Shown: one piece after another, positions 36,501 through 41,750 of the stretch
Layout: every line of letters begins with the position of its first letter
Position numbering within the stretch: the first letter of the stretch is position 1
NCBI GenBank assembly: GCA_016490735.1
Contig: JAEMWC010000991.1
Coordinates: forward strand, 191,001 to 255,000
Direction: 5' to 3'
DNA length: 64,000 bases
Source of the DNA: Pachyseris speciosa
Taxonomy: Eukaryota > Cnidaria > Anthozoa > Scleractinia > Pachyseridae
Made by a program: the position numbers and the translations under genes
Notes under the pieces: generated by a model
Told to the model about the DNA's origin: nothing
What the model saw: the letters and a program-made list of their open reading frames with translations, nothing else
Databases searched by the model: none

Positions 36501-36657
36501 GGAAAGTAAAGGAAGAAACAAACAAACAATAAAACAAACAACGAAAAAGAAAACTCCTTATCGCGTTATCGCGTTTTTACGTACCTCCTTTCGCAATGAG
36601 ACTTTGGATCAGATGTAACCACAACACGGATAAGGTGATTTGATGGCAATACATCAT
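3499..36657 (-). CDS. Receptor-type protein kinase with vWA, Ig and FN3 ectodomain (16 exons seen, 3' end outside window)
   Basis: Joined exons give an open frame of about 1221 residues: signal peptide (1-24), vWA (25-212), Ig (213-307), Pro/Ser-rich hinge (308-394), Ig (395-500), six FN3 domains (501-1112), a transmembrane exon (1113-1155) and the kinase N-lobe (1156-1221). Exon junctions are GT/AG and phase-compatible; all are phase 1 except TM to kinase, which is phase 2. The protein should sit in the plasma membrane, bind an extracellular ligand or matrix, and signal by phosphorylation. Ig/FN3 ectodomains with this juxtamembrane-kinase layout are typical of receptor tyrosine kinases, but the catalytic loop that would prove tyrosine specificity is outside the window. 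An N-terminal vWA domain on such a receptor is not an architecture I recognise. The introns are swollen by transposons; no exon is interrupted. Confidence 0.88.
4475..4604 (-). CDS. Kinase receptor exon 15: transmembrane segment
   Basis: 130 nt, phase 1 in, phase 2 out, acceptor CCGTAG, donor GTAGGG. It codes for SSSSDSDLR, then a hydrophobic helix VVLVVVIFVFVAVLLVIVA, then basic YRKSLAKSNRSVRR, a standard single-pass stop-transfer anchor. The phase change at this exon fits the switch from extracellular modules to the kinase part. Confidence 0.87.
4695..5117. mobile_element. Harbinger-type MITE, 423 bp, TAA target duplication
   Basis: Inverted ends AGCCCCGGCCAAACGCTCGC and GCGAGCGTTTGGCCGGGGCT with TAA on each side (4692-4694, 5118-5120). 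The interior is dense in CAACAT/ATGTTG words, and an internal copy of the terminus occurs near 4780. Non-coding. Confidence 0.85.
5397..5747 (-). CDS. Kinase receptor exon 14: FN3 domain 6
   Basis: 351 nt, phase 1-1, acceptor TTGCAG, donor GTACAG. Contains GCNITLKWTRPLSEGCPILF, YTVHFTQKE, LNCTTKYKFKVKAWNALG and a polar tail GGGQRQNDYTRDTPYS that leads to the membrane. Type A, like domains 2 and 4. The exon is longer than the others because of the juxtamembrane tail. Confidence 0.88.
5788..6084. mobile_element. Foldback element with two nested inverted repeats
   Basis: ACAATTATTCACC at 5788-5800 pairs with GGTGAATAATTGT at 5879-5891; GTATATACCACACAAG (5896-5911) pairs with CTTGTGTGGTATATAC (6068-6083). 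The inner words GGTGAATAGT and GGTAAATATCC also repeat inverted. Non-coding. Confidence 0.65.
6170..6242 (+). other. Possible first exon of an unrecognised repeat-borne gene
   Basis: An ATG-led frame (ATGAAAGGAATCGCC) ends at a strong donor GTGAGTATC near 6257. Two frames are open through it and no partner exon was found, so this may be chance. Confidence 0.2.
6515..6817 (-). CDS. Kinase receptor exon 13: FN3 domain 5
   Basis: 303 nt, phase 1-1, acceptor AACAG, donor GTATTG. Contains GNCNSIFANWTSPTRRALGG, PVTEYLAQIRSKDSEEPWRN, CSSPYTSQQRYCLFTNLHKN and YEVRVMAKNVDGFG. Type B, close to domain 3. Confidence 0.88.
7525..7773. mobile_element. Harbinger-type MITE, 249 bp, TAA target duplication
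   Basis: Inverted ends GGCCCGTTTCAAACG and CGTTTGAAACGGGCC with TAA on both sides (7522-7524, 7774-7776). The three-base TWA-type duplication is typical of PIF/Harbinger elements. Non-coding. Confidence 0.82.
7963..8262 (-). CDS. Kinase receptor exon 12: FN3 domain 4
   Basis: 300 nt, phase 1-1, acceptor ATTTAG, donor GTAGGG. It starts PPERPKILNSENELARRNVT and continues ITWTKPVDNNCHITMYTLYY; strand F is YEIIVSARNN. Type A by the NCHITxYxxxY pattern. The open frame upstream of 8262 is intron. Confidence 0.88.
8914..8955 (-). ncRNA. Hammerhead-like motif, inverted left end of Penelope 1
   Basis: Minus strand: CCGACGA (one change from CUGANGA), stem II GGGC/GCUU, GAAA, CGUC with palindromic ACGU, and stem I pairing AUUCGCU with AGCUAAU. 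Mirrors 16048-16090. Confidence 0.5.
9424..9670 (+). mobile_element. tRNA-derived repeat (SINE-like) inserted in the reverse transcriptase
   Basis: 247 bp flanked by the 11-bp duplication TGTTTTTCTTT (9413-9423 and 9671-9681). A tRNA-like body lies at 9524-9597, about 100 bp in from the left end, followed by TCCTGAATTTTTTTCAGG. The same arrangement of segments recurs in tandem in the 6.5-kb units far to the right. Confidence 0.88.
9524..9597 (+). tRNA. tRNA-Thr(GGT)-like sequence inside the repeat
   Basis: The acceptor stem GGCTTCA/TGAAGTC, the D arm GCTC..GAGC and the T arm ACGGG/CCCGT pair well, and A and B boxes are present (TAGCTCAGTTGG; GGTTCAAACC). The anticodon would be GGT at 9558-9560. 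The anticodon stem does not pair and position 33 is C rather than T, so this is a tRNA-derived repeat rather than a working tRNA gene. Confidence 0.6.
10885..11647 (+). CDS. P2X7 C-terminal (ballast)-like small protein, two exons
   Basis: Exon 1 10885-10976 ends in GATTG/GTGAGC; exon 2 11488-11647 starts after AATGCAG. The junction makes a Trp codon, giving 83 residues with DRIGQVDW joined to CISGNCVPMQTGQESVCC, then REISKSSDKI, MSCITENENFTAVC. This Cys pattern (W-C-x-C/G-x-C-x-x-M-x-T..E..CC, then CIT..F.AVC) is that of the cytosolic zinc-binding domain of P2X7 receptors, widespread as stand-alone proteins in invertebrates. It stops soon after AVC, so it covers only the first half of the domain and is probably truncated. 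It has no transmembrane segments and is not a channel. Confidence 0.68.
12328..13629. mobile_element. Non-autonomous repeat with GAGGGTGGTAAAGGG inverted ends
   Basis: GAGGGTGGTAAAGGG at 12328-12342 is matched in reverse complement at 13616-13629. Both ends are followed by many CGTGAAA/GTGAAATGTG words (12350-12500, 13530-13610). ATGGT on each side may be the target duplication. A G-rich segment lies at 13343-13353. Nested in the Kolobok-like element; no coding region recognised. Confidence 0.6.
15020..15286 (-). pseudogene. THAP-domain fragment (transposase N-terminus)
   Basis: On the minus strand the frame CAAINCSNNTKV (about 15285-15245) is followed, after a one-base insertion, by VSTFKFPHDPKLRRKWLIRL and then KRE. 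After another frame change comes TKTDLKDDAVPTFLKKK. These are the C-x4-C start, the FPxDPxLRxKW core and the AVPT end of a THAP zinc finger. The third Cys and the His read SRGKEF, so zinc binding is lost. The start codon is also gone. Confidence 0.66.
15543..15959 (+). pseudogene. Penelope-like GIY-YIG endonuclease domain
   Basis: Reads CARSRCKTCPFIQNTDKISG, the linker Cys motif, then NVIYCITCTLCKKLYIGETG, RRLGDRFREHLRDVE, PVARHFNLPYHSKQHMSISG and GINERFSFN before the stop. YIG, the Arg in RF/REH and the C-terminal blocks are present. The frame upstream of 15543 (15327-15542) is transposon sequence read through, not part of the protein. It belongs to the same element as the reverse transcriptase at 9165-10470. 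Confidence 0.87.
16048..16090 (+). ncRNA. Hammerhead-like motif, right end of Penelope 1
   Basis: CCGACGA (U4 replaced by C), stem II GGGC-UAAC-GCUC, GAAA, CGUC, and a 7-bp stem I with one mismatch. The U4 change should weaken cleavage. Placement at both ends matches Penelope-like elements. Confidence 0.55.
16777..17075. repeat. Direct repeat, period 203 bp
   Basis: About 90 bp at 16777-16868 (AAAGCTGGAAAGTGACTAAT, then TGTCAAGAAACAGGAT) recurs at 16980-17071 with a few changes. Intronic. Function unknown. Confidence 0.75.
17444..17734 (-). CDS. Kinase receptor exon 11: FN3 domain 3
   Basis: 291 nt, phase 1-1, acceptor ACCAG, donor GTATGG. Contains QKCGVFNMTWKPP, GGPVTSYQAQVRKDHEPWQN, CSPNSTQRSCIFRGLHK and TYFVRVRALNKRG. 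Shares GGPVT..EPW.NCS..C.F..LHK with domain 5 (type B). The four cysteines probably form extra disulfides. Confidence 0.88.
17791..18011. mobile_element. MITE with 27-bp inverted ends
   Basis: Left end GCAAACGCTCCCAACATT (17800-17817) is matched by AATGTTGGGAGCGTTTGC at the right. No clear target duplication. Non-coding, in an FN3 intron. Confidence 0.65.
18212..18508 (-). CDS. Kinase receptor exon 10: FN3 domain 2
   Basis: 297 nt, phase 1-1. It contains GCSVKLSWKTPPSKGCPITR, YAVHYRR, and LQCNEEYDIMVLGWNERG. It shares the GCPI/ITxYxxxY pattern with domains 4 and 6 (type A). Confidence 0.88.
19299..19592 (-). CDS. Kinase receptor exon 9: FN3 domain 1
   Basis: 294 nt, phase 1-1, acceptor CCACAG, donor GTATTG. 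It starts NFFQPPTPEIQIARSHECG, with the FN3 core VKWNW in strand B and YEVWLRAINRH in strand F. It lacks the NCS/C-F-x-x-L pair found in domains 3 and 5, but sits in the same place in the repeating order. Confidence 0.8.
19973..20014 (-). ncRNA. Hammerhead ribozyme-like motif of Penelope remnant 2
   Basis: On the minus strand: CUGAUGA, stem II GGCU-UAAGAGUU-AGCC, GAAA, then CGUC with a palindromic ACGU in place of a long stem III, flanked by stem I pairing (AUAA with UUAA). All conserved core bases are present. The short palindromic stem III is known from Penelope hammerheads, which work as dimers. Confidence 0.6.
20010..20510 (-). pseudogene. Penelope-like GIY-YIG endonuclease domain fragment
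   Basis: The 166-residue frame contains MYKISCRQCDFVYYGQTERS, then LKTRVSEHKTAV and SHVRECHHQMDF, the GIY-YIG endonuclease of Penelope-like elements. The first 20 or so residues and the last 25 are encoded by two inverted copies of the same 60-bp sequence (20032-20092 and 20462-20526), so both ends are rearranged. No reverse transcriptase precedes it. Confidence 0.8.
20560..22040. other. Intronic stretch without recognised gene
   Basis: Between the GIY-YIG fragment and the inverted Penelope terminus. No coding region or inverted-end element was identified with confidence; short palindromic words built on GTTTGATCGTTT occur around 20790-20835. Confidence 0.5.
22264..22305 (+). ncRNA. Inverted second copy of the hammerhead-like motif
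   Basis: CUGAUGA, stem II GGCU/AGCC, then AAAA instead of GAAA, so the core is damaged. It mirrors the motif at 19973-20014. Confidence 0.5.
22455..23457. mobile_element. PiggyBac-like non-autonomous TTAA element
   Basis: TTAA occurs at both edges (22451-22454, 23458-23461) with short inverted ends CCCTTTG and CAAAGGG, the usual termini of piggyBac elements. 1003 bp with no recognisable transposase. It lies in the intron between the second Ig and the first FN3 exon. Confidence 0.68.
23738..24055 (-). CDS. Kinase receptor exon 8: second Ig domain
   Basis: 318 nt, phase 1-1, acceptor TTTTAG, donor GTAAGA. It begins PPIVTGAPEHWNGENVTLKC with the first Ig cysteine; the second is in DLGQYRCTLQKRNLTLG. 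The tryptophan strand is YHWRWEL. The D-x-G-x-Y-x-C motif is present. Several N-glycosylation sequons. Confidence 0.87.
24547..24606 (-). CDS. Kinase receptor exon 7: hinge mini-exon 4
   Basis: 60 nt, acceptor GCCAG, donor GTAACA, phase 1-1. It codes for PPSPPSASSKSKPSKSKPT, containing a short internal repeat (SKSKP twice). The last hinge piece before the second Ig domain. Confidence 0.68.
24824..24866 (-). pseudogene. Decayed duplicate of hinge mini-exon 3
   Basis: 43 nt aligned to exon 6 almost throughout (shared CTACAAATTCAAAG), with splice-like borders, but two bases short of the 45-nt exon. Including it would put the downstream exons out of frame, so it is probably skipped. Confidence 0.6.
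24962..25006 (-). CDS. Kinase receptor exon 6: hinge mini-exon 3
   Basis: 45 nt, acceptor TTTAG, donor GTAATT, phase 1-1. It codes for PPSMPSTNSKQKPI. Very similar to the decayed copy at 24824-24866, so the two come from a local duplication. Confidence 0.68.
   Translation of the reverse strand, partial: DHRLCHLQIQSKSQ
25059..25465. mobile_element. 407-bp TTAA-target MITE
   Basis: It is flanked by TTAA on both sides (25055-25058, 25466-25469). The inverted ends of about 70 bp start GGTGGCTCAAATTGG, and both arms contain AACACCAATA/TTGGTGTT and TCCCACAAT/ATTGTGGGA. No coding content. The GGTGG-start and TTAA target tie it to the element at 31000-32598. Confidence 0.85.
25658..25738 (-). CDS. 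Kinase receptor exon 5: hinge mini-exon 2
   Basis: 81 nt, acceptor TTTTAG, donor GTAAAT, phase 1-1. It codes for PPSSSATNTTAAPQ, then NISSSTPRWQPI; Ser/Thr-rich with N-glycosylation sequons, consistent with a glycosylated hinge. Confidence 0.72.
   Translation of the reverse strand, partial: VLHRHQQQTPLQLLKIYRLRLPDGNQ
26502..26576 (-). CDS. Kinase receptor exon 4: hinge mini-exon 1
   Basis: 75 nt between TTTTAG and GTAAAT, phase 1-1, coding for about 25 residues starting PPPLPIINAS and ending KSRPI. It shares the PP-start and KxxPI-end pattern with the next three mini-exons. Proline-rich, probably an extended extracellular hinge. Confidence 0.7.
26749..26772. repeat. Poly-T run
   Basis: 24 or so consecutive T on the plus strand, in the intron just after the first Ig exon. 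It creates a false Lys-run at the end of the minus-strand open frame. Confidence 0.9.
26963..27247 (-). CDS. Kinase receptor exon 3: first Ig domain
   Basis: 285 nt, phase 1 in and out. It begins NPWVWFNEDRVSQFVGE, has the first Ig cysteine in HILICYVDG, the DVKWLKDG tryptophan strand, and the second cysteine in GGIYTCEARN, and ends ISVTAS. This is an I-set-like Ig domain in the extracellular part. The donor is GTGAGT. The open frame running past the donor toward 26745 is intron reading through a poly-T/A run. Confidence 0.87.
27624..27787. repeat. Long near-perfect palindrome (68-bp arms, 27-nt loop)
   Basis: Left arm 27624-27691 is the reverse complement of right arm 27719-27787, with one or two single-base gaps. 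Both arms carry the sequence that starts each hammerhead repeat unit downstream (GTGAAGTATCCTTGTCACTC). This is the inverted end of the Penelope/hammerhead-type element that continues to about 35070. Confidence 0.8.
27867..29374 (+). pseudogene. LINE ORF1: zinc-knuckle nucleic acid-binding protein with Arg/Asp tail
   Basis: The open reading is split over three frames. The N-terminal part (27867-28400) includes TWIVSLESSDAKNVALGLQE, likely an RRM-like fold. Then come three CCHC knuckles at about 28584-28740: CRRCGDSDHLAASC, CFNCEKPGHRMEDC and CCICRSNEHPALDC. A Ser/Ala/Lys-rich linker follows, and finally a tail dominated by RD, RE and RH repeats (29117-29374). Such proteins coat the LINE RNA. 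Frameshifts near 27980, 28400 and 28780 and after 29050 break it. Confidence 0.8.
31000..32598. mobile_element. TTAA-target DNA transposon inside the LINE reverse transcriptase
   Basis: TTAA flanks both ends (30996-30999 and 32599-32602). The termini are inverted: GGTGGTTCGAAATAG on the left, and CTACTTCGAACCACC on the right. Removing the element and one TTAA restores the LINE frame (TERL joined to KPVMSS), which proves insertion. Its ends resemble the 407-bp element at 25059-25465. No transposase is visible; the minus strand holds short exon-like ORFs (31609-32289). Confidence 0.85.
31609..32289 (-). other. Exon-like minus-strand ORFs carried by the TTAA element
   Basis: Two frames look spliced. 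The upstream one (about 32289 down to 31950) is Lys/Arg-rich and ends near the donor GTGAGA. The downstream one (about 31856 down to 31614) reads a mixed-composition protein (SFAYEDMQFLDEHFDSMQTF) and ends at the donor GTAAGT. I do not recognise either. They may be a host-gene fragment or an accessory transposon gene. Confidence 0.3.
34895..34950 (+). ncRNA. Hammerhead ribozyme-like motif (unit 2)
   Basis: CUGAAGA (34901-34907) fits CUGANGA. It is followed by stem II GGCC-UAAAAA-GGCC, GAAA (34922-34925), stem III CAGC-UGUCCAUG-GCUG, and stem I pairing CAUU with AAUG. The one core fault is C at 34942 where a U should pair with the last A of GAAA, so this copy is probably weakened. Unit 1 has U at that place, but its core was cut by the LINE at about 27858. 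Confidence 0.6.
35071..35372. mobile_element. Foldback/MITE-like element with about 90-bp inverted ends
   Basis: The left end TAGCCTCCTTCGCAGCCGTT is matched in reverse complement by the right end at 35353-35372. The pairing extends inward through the AACGTCTGCT/AGCAGACGTT segments, with an intervening C-run at 35109-35121. No coding capacity. It lies in the intron upstream of the first Ig exon, directly after the hammerhead repeat array. Confidence 0.65.
35548..36111 (-). CDS. Kinase receptor exon 2: von Willebrand factor A domain
   Basis: 564 nt, phase 1 in and out, acceptor TTTCAG and donor GTAAGG. The exon codes for 188 residues beginning KNTHCSDGAEVVFLLDISD, the standard first strand of a vWA fold, then alternating helices and strands (LLIIGIGNN; ITLVDGFSSLGEF) and ending near CSAVG. 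The metal site is imperfect: DISDLS replaces DxSxS. A complete vWA domain fits in this one exon. vWA domains usually bind matrix or other proteins through the metal site, so binding here may be altered or metal-independent. Confidence 0.85.
36400..36552. repeat. Polypurine/polypyrimidine tract in intron 1
   Basis: The plus strand is almost entirely A and G (GAAAGG, AAGAAGG and similar) over about 150 bases. It sits in the 473-bp intron between the signal peptide exon and the vWA exon; on the transcribed strand it is a long pyrimidine tract. An A-run also occurs near 36200. Confidence 0.8.
36585..36657 (-). CDS. Kinase receptor exon 1: start codon and signal peptide
   Basis: The 73-nt coding part starts with two consecutive ATG codons and reads MMYCHQITLSVLWLHLIQSL followed by IAKG, a hydrophobic signal-peptide-like stretch of 24 residues. 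It ends in GAG/GTACGT, phase 1, which joins to the two-base start of the vWA exon to make an Ala codon. The first ATG is chosen because it is directly followed by the hydrophobic core; the second would also work. The match of phase, donor site and signal peptide supports it as a true first coding exon. Confidence 0.8.
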
Positions 36658-36749
36658 ACCTGTCCAGAGTTTCAACTCTGGCAGAAACAGAGACCATAAA
36701 AAATCGTTAACTATTGTCTCATTTAGTATTAACAACAATCTTCTGTAAA

Positions 36750-36800
36750 TCTAAATACTCTGTTCTTCTTAAATAAGTACACCAACTAGCTAGGGAGCAC
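36750..36800 (-). promoter_or_regulatory. Possible core promoter of the kinase gene
   Basis: On the minus strand a TATA-like CTTATTTAAG lies at 36768-36777, about 110 bases before the start codon. Nothing else in the stretch is diagnostic, so this is only a candidate. Confidence 0.2.
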
Positions 36801-36893
36801 TTTTTAATTTCATTGTTTGCTTAGTGGAGCTCTGCACTCCAGGCGGTCGGGAGACTGATTTCACTTCAGTCAGTTGGTTTTGCCACATGTAAA

Positions 36894-37094
36894 ATGCGGT
36901 TTGTTAGCGTGGTTCCAGAGGTCTTATTTCTTCTTTGTCTCCTGTCCTCAACTGAGCAAACAAAATCGAAGCGTAAAACAACACATGACAACCAACCGAG
37001 GGGAAAAACAAGAAATCCCTTTGGAAGCAAAGTGATTATTTCGTCACGGGATGGCCCTTCGAAAGGCAGTTCACGTTCTTCTTACCCTGCATAG
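36894..37094 (+). CDS. Possible small secreted peptide ORF
   Basis: A 66-residue frame starting MRFVSVVPEVLFLLCLLSS, signal-peptide-like, followed by a basic, Ser-rich tail. It is head-to-head with the kinase gene, 237 bp from its start codon. No match recognised and the sequence right after it looks repetitive, so it may be chance. Confidence 0.25.
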   Translation: MRFVSVVPEVLFLLCLLSSTEQTKSKRKTTHDNQPRGKTRNPFGSKVIISSRDGPSKGSSRSSYPA

Positions 37095-39047
37095 AAGCAC
37101 GACCAAAAATACGCGGATCGGGCGACAGGCGACAGGGGAGCGAAACGCTTCTCTCCCTCTCCTTCGCGCTCCGCGCTCGGCTAAACAAATACGTTCGCGC
37201 TTTATCCTGAATCCGCACTGTTTTTAGCTACGTTCTGTTCTGTGGGGTTCTTCTTTGAAAAGCTCGGTAGAGGGAGCTTGCTAAGATCTCCTGCCATCAT
37301 ATATTATTTTGTAGCAGATATACATATATATCACTTTATGTAAAAAAATGATATAATGGACAAATAAACAAACAAAACAACTGTGCATCTACGTGCTGCA
37401 AAGACTGACATTCAAAATATATGCCATTACTTAATATCACGAACTCTTACCGTGAATTATGGCGCAGTGTGTATGACTTGAAAAAATTTCGTTTCTGTTG
37501 TTCAGTTACATTCGCAAGGTGACTGTGTTCTCGTACTTCTTATTTTAATTTCGCAAAGCACATGGCACATTTTGGTAATCTGAATACACTCAGCGTCCTT
37601 GTGGTAATTAAAATTACTCTATGTCCTAAACACGTGCCACTCCAGTTTATGACAAATTGTTTCAGTTTGCGGTATTCGCGGTAAAATCGTTCGAGTAAAT
37701 CATCATCAGGTTTCATAACTTGTTTCATAATAAAGTCTTGAATCTGACGCTTCTTGCACGAAATACAATTTCATATGTTATAGCGAAATAGCCTTTATTT
37801 AAAGAATGTTTTAAAATCGCACTAGTGTGACAGCCAGTACACGTAGTTGACATGCCATGCAAACGTGGAGCAGATGTAATGGTCGTTGAAAAATCCCACT
37901 AACTGGCAAACCACATAATTTAAGCAGGTTTCGCCAGAGGGAACTCACATCTTATACTTATATCTACCAGGTACTGCATGTTTCAGTGCGTCTTGGAAAA
38001 TAGAAATGGAAGATGAAGAAAATGCTAGTATTTTCCCAATTTTGAAACAGGACTAGTTATCGCAACCAGCATTCTGTATGTTGAAGTTCTTACTACTTTG
38101 AGTCAACGATATGACATCTGCAATGGCTCGCTATCAAATTTTGCGGAATCTTTAACTATAATGCAGATGATTTTCCTTAGGCTGATGACTTTGTTACGCG
38201 GCGGTTTGCTGATAAATATAACAAAAACAATAAAGAATCAGAGTCAGGTATCTTAAAATGGTTGGGGTTCAGTAATTGATCCTTCTAGTCATTTAAGATT
38301 TTAAGTCATTTTTTTTTTTTACCTCAAAAAACACTCGGTGGACTCACTCGCTTTATAATGAGGCAGAGCCTTTTTGCCTCAAGTAGAAAATGCCAATTCC
38401 TTTTTTGCTTCATCATCTTTATGTAATATATAAAAAACGAGATCGAGTCTTTCATCAGAGGTTCAAAACACCAAGAAACAGATGAAAGCACGGCACCCAA
38501 GGCGGAGTGCTTTTATTGTTCCGATGTGTTTGGAACTTCTGATGAAACACGAAGCACGAGTTTTTGATATGACTTCTCAAATGAAAGAATACAGAATTAT
38601 TCGGTGTTAGAGTTTTGTCCTTTTCCACAAGAACATGTTTGCATGCATGATTCATTAACGTCCGACCACGAGGGAAGAGGGAACGCAAATTTTGGCGAGT
38701 CGAATACGGTCGACGAAGAAGAGAATTTGGTCAAGAAAGCTATCGCCCGTCGACGAAGCATAAAAGCCAGTAGGCTTAAACTATTTTAAGGAATGGCGAA
38801 TTACTCGGGTATTCAAAAGTTTCTGTTATAGAGCCAGTAGGCCTGTTTAGAGACTACTATTTACACAAGGATGCGAAGCTCTCGACTCAGGTATTAAAGA
38901 AGAATTTTGAATTCACTTTGAATTGTTAACTTTGAAAATTTGCTATGAAAGAGGAGAAGGACGTCAGGAGAGAAATGACTGCTCAAGACCGTTATGGAAT
39001 ATTTCGGTGGTATCAAACTCTATCTGTATTTTAGAAATTGTTGTCAA
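37095..39047. other. Intergenic stretch
   Basis: No clear gene. A short, highly charged plus-strand frame at 38604-38789 (DEEENLVKKAIARRRSIKAS) could be a 3' exon but has no partner. Confidence 0.4.
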
Positions 39048-39312
39048 CGTAGTTTCCAGTTTATGATTGATTTAAAAATCTCATTAAAAATGCAAGTGTT
39101 TGATCTGAGATCAAACACGGTTTTGAACTAAAATCAAAACCCTAAAGATCTTGATCTGTTGTTTCACTGGGTATCACGATTTATCCACCTGATATGAATG
39201 GGCTTCATTTATTGGCTGGTTCTCTTTATGAATTATTAATGAGTTTGAGAAATATATTTGTAAAATTCATTAATAATTCATAAGACTTATGACCAATCTA
39301 CAGGTAGTATTA

Positions 39313-39676
39313 GGCCCCGTTTGTATGGAGAAAAGTTGTCCCGGGTAAGAGGGTCACCCTCTCAGCCGAGTCAACTTTAGCGAGCGTTTATATGAGAAAA
39401 AGTTGACCCTTTTGCCCGAGCCAGCAGCACTCGCGCATGCTCTGATTGTCTCACCTTGACCGAGTTGACCCGACGAGCCAAAGTGTTTATATGGAGAAAA
39501 GTTGTCTCGGCTAGGAAGGTGACCCTTCCATCGAAAGAGGGTGACCCGGCTAGGAGGGTCACCCTTCTAGTAGAGTCATCTTTTTTTTTCTAATGTAAAC
39601 GGTTCCCCAAGTTTTGTAAGGAAATGTAGGAAAAGTTGGCTCTACCCTGGACAACTTTTCTCCATACAGCGGGGCC
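39313..39676. mobile_element. Harbinger-type MITE in copy 1, TTA target duplication
   Basis: Inverted ends GGCCCCGTTTGTATGGAGAA and TTCTCCATACAGCGGGGCC; TTA on each side. Internal GGGTCACCCTC-type short palindromes. Present in all three units. Confidence 0.85.
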
Positions 39677-41228
39677 TTAGAGTCAAATGTATACCTCTGT
39701 AAACCCCAGTACATATCAACCGCTGCATTAACGTTTGATACAGGGTCCTGTTCAGCTAATTAGTATAGTAACCACAATCTATTGTTTCATTTCACAAGTA
39801 AGATAAAATATTCGCGTGAGATCTGTATGAGCGTCACCATGGCTCGTCTTCGGCTCACCATTGTAAACGACCATAATGATCTCACGCAAATATTGTTATG
39901 TACTACATAAAAGAATGTAAGTTGGAAGTCCAAATTCCTGTCTTAATCGTCTTAATTTTTTAAACAAAGTGTAAATAGGGAGTCCTAACTAAAGTTGAGT
40001 CCTACTAAAGTTGAATTTGTTACTATTGCCGTTTTTTTTTTTTTCACCTTAAGAATGTACTTTTTTCAAATATCTTGAGATGAATGAAAACTGATCATGA
40101 ATTTTCGTTTCAATTTCGTACAGTCAAGAGAACTCTTAATAAATATGCTTACAGATTCTTTGGTTTCATCATAGTTGCTAATCCAAGGCCTGAATTTTCA
40201 TTTTTAGAGCCTTTTGTGGTACCTGACCAAATAGGGTGCTTTAAATTCATATTTAACGCTTGTCAAATCGTCAACTAAAAAAATAATTAAAATGCAATAA
40301 ATTTTTAGTTTCTATGGGGTAGGATGTTGCCTATAATTTTAATCGTCGAAGAGGATAACGCTGTTCGATTGCACTTGTCTTCCACTTATCTGTTGCCAAG
40401 GAAACGCTCCGAAGGTGCTTGCACTTGCACTTAAACTGTTACTTTTAATTATACCTTCGGTGTTTGAATTTAAGCCAAAATAAATCTATAAAATTTTGTG
40501 GAAGAAAAGAACGAATGAAAGCTGTGGATAGTGCGAGAAAGATGGCAACACATTGTTCCAAAAATACCAAATTCGAATTCTGATTCGGTCCGTGAGAAAA
40601 ATAAGTTGTTTCTAGATGGTAACTGACCTTGTTTCAAGGAGTGGTTTTCCCGTTCTTGTCACGATATAAAGATATTTAAATCCAAATCCGCAAGTGGACC
40701 TTTTGTATCACCCTGAAACAGTTCGAAGAATTGCCGTCTAGTTCTGATTCCACAAATGCGCCGTACTCTGAATTCAGAAAACTTCGAGCTACGATCTAAG
40801 AACGATGATTCGTCTGTCTTGAGATGTTCAGTGTTCTTAATATCCTCTATGCTCAGCTTTCATGTAAAACTGTTTCTAGTGTAACTGATCGCTACAAGCC
40901 GAAGGTAAACAAAAGTCTCACTCTAACTAGCTCACTTTCCAGTGATCTCAATCAGTTCAATTGGGCTTACTGTCTCGGTTCCTAGTCAACTAAATCATGC
41001 ACATTCAGCTGACCTCAACTTAATGCCTGTCAGGTTTGCCTTGTAGGTGTTCAGAGTTGTAATGATAAATATCACATAAAATCAGTACGCTATTGCATGC
41101 AAAAGCTAATAGACCTTCCATTTCCTACGAAAAAAAACATGTTGTGTTTCGCACGGTTTGTGTGGATTTAAATACAAATAAATGTGGATATATGAAGATC
41201 ATGGGGATTAGATTAAAAAAGATGTGAT

Positions 41229-41750
41229 CGTCGCAGTTACTGAACAGAGGTCATAGATTCGAATCCCACACAAGCTTGATCTATTTTTTCAGGCTTTCTT
41301 TTCGCCAGTGCTCTGCGACGATCGTTAACATCTTCATTTTTCTAATAATCCGCAGTTCAATATATGATTTTCACACATTCATATTCATTTATTTAATCAG
41401 TCACGGGTTTATTACTGACGATCCTACAAAACGACCAGCTCCCAGCTTGTTAGCTCAGTTGGTAGAGCACTGCGCCGGTATCGCAGAGGTCAGGCTTTCT
41501 CAGTTTCGCTACTGCTTTCAGAGTAGTGTTCATGACTGCGGCGATCGTTCACATCCTAATTATGTAATCCGCAGTTCAATACATTGTTTCAATGTATTCA
41601 TATTCATTTATTTCATAACTCGCGTTTTTATTGCGAACCAACGCAACGGCCAGCTCCCAGTTAACTTGGCATTATACAGTAGCTCAGTTGGTAGAGTGCT
41701 GCACCGGTATAGTATGGGTCATGGTTCGACTCCCGCGCAAGCCTGATTTT
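41229..41750 (+). repeat. Three tRNA-like units in tandem, copy 1
   Basis: tRNA-derived pieces lie at about 41229-41290 (B box GATTCGAATCC), 41445-41492 (A box TTAGCTCAGTTGG) and 41676-41745 (A box TAGCTCAGTTGG and B box GGTTCGACTCC), spaced about 220-235 bp. Each is followed by a TTTTTCAGGCTTTC/TTCAGGATTTG stretch and ATCCGCAGTTCAATA. The third is the most complete. None folds as a clean tRNA. Confidence 0.7.

Noticed and set aside
40084..40278. 64-residue plus-strand frame present in all three units
   Set aside because: Short, no known domain, and the units are too young for frame conservation to mean anything.
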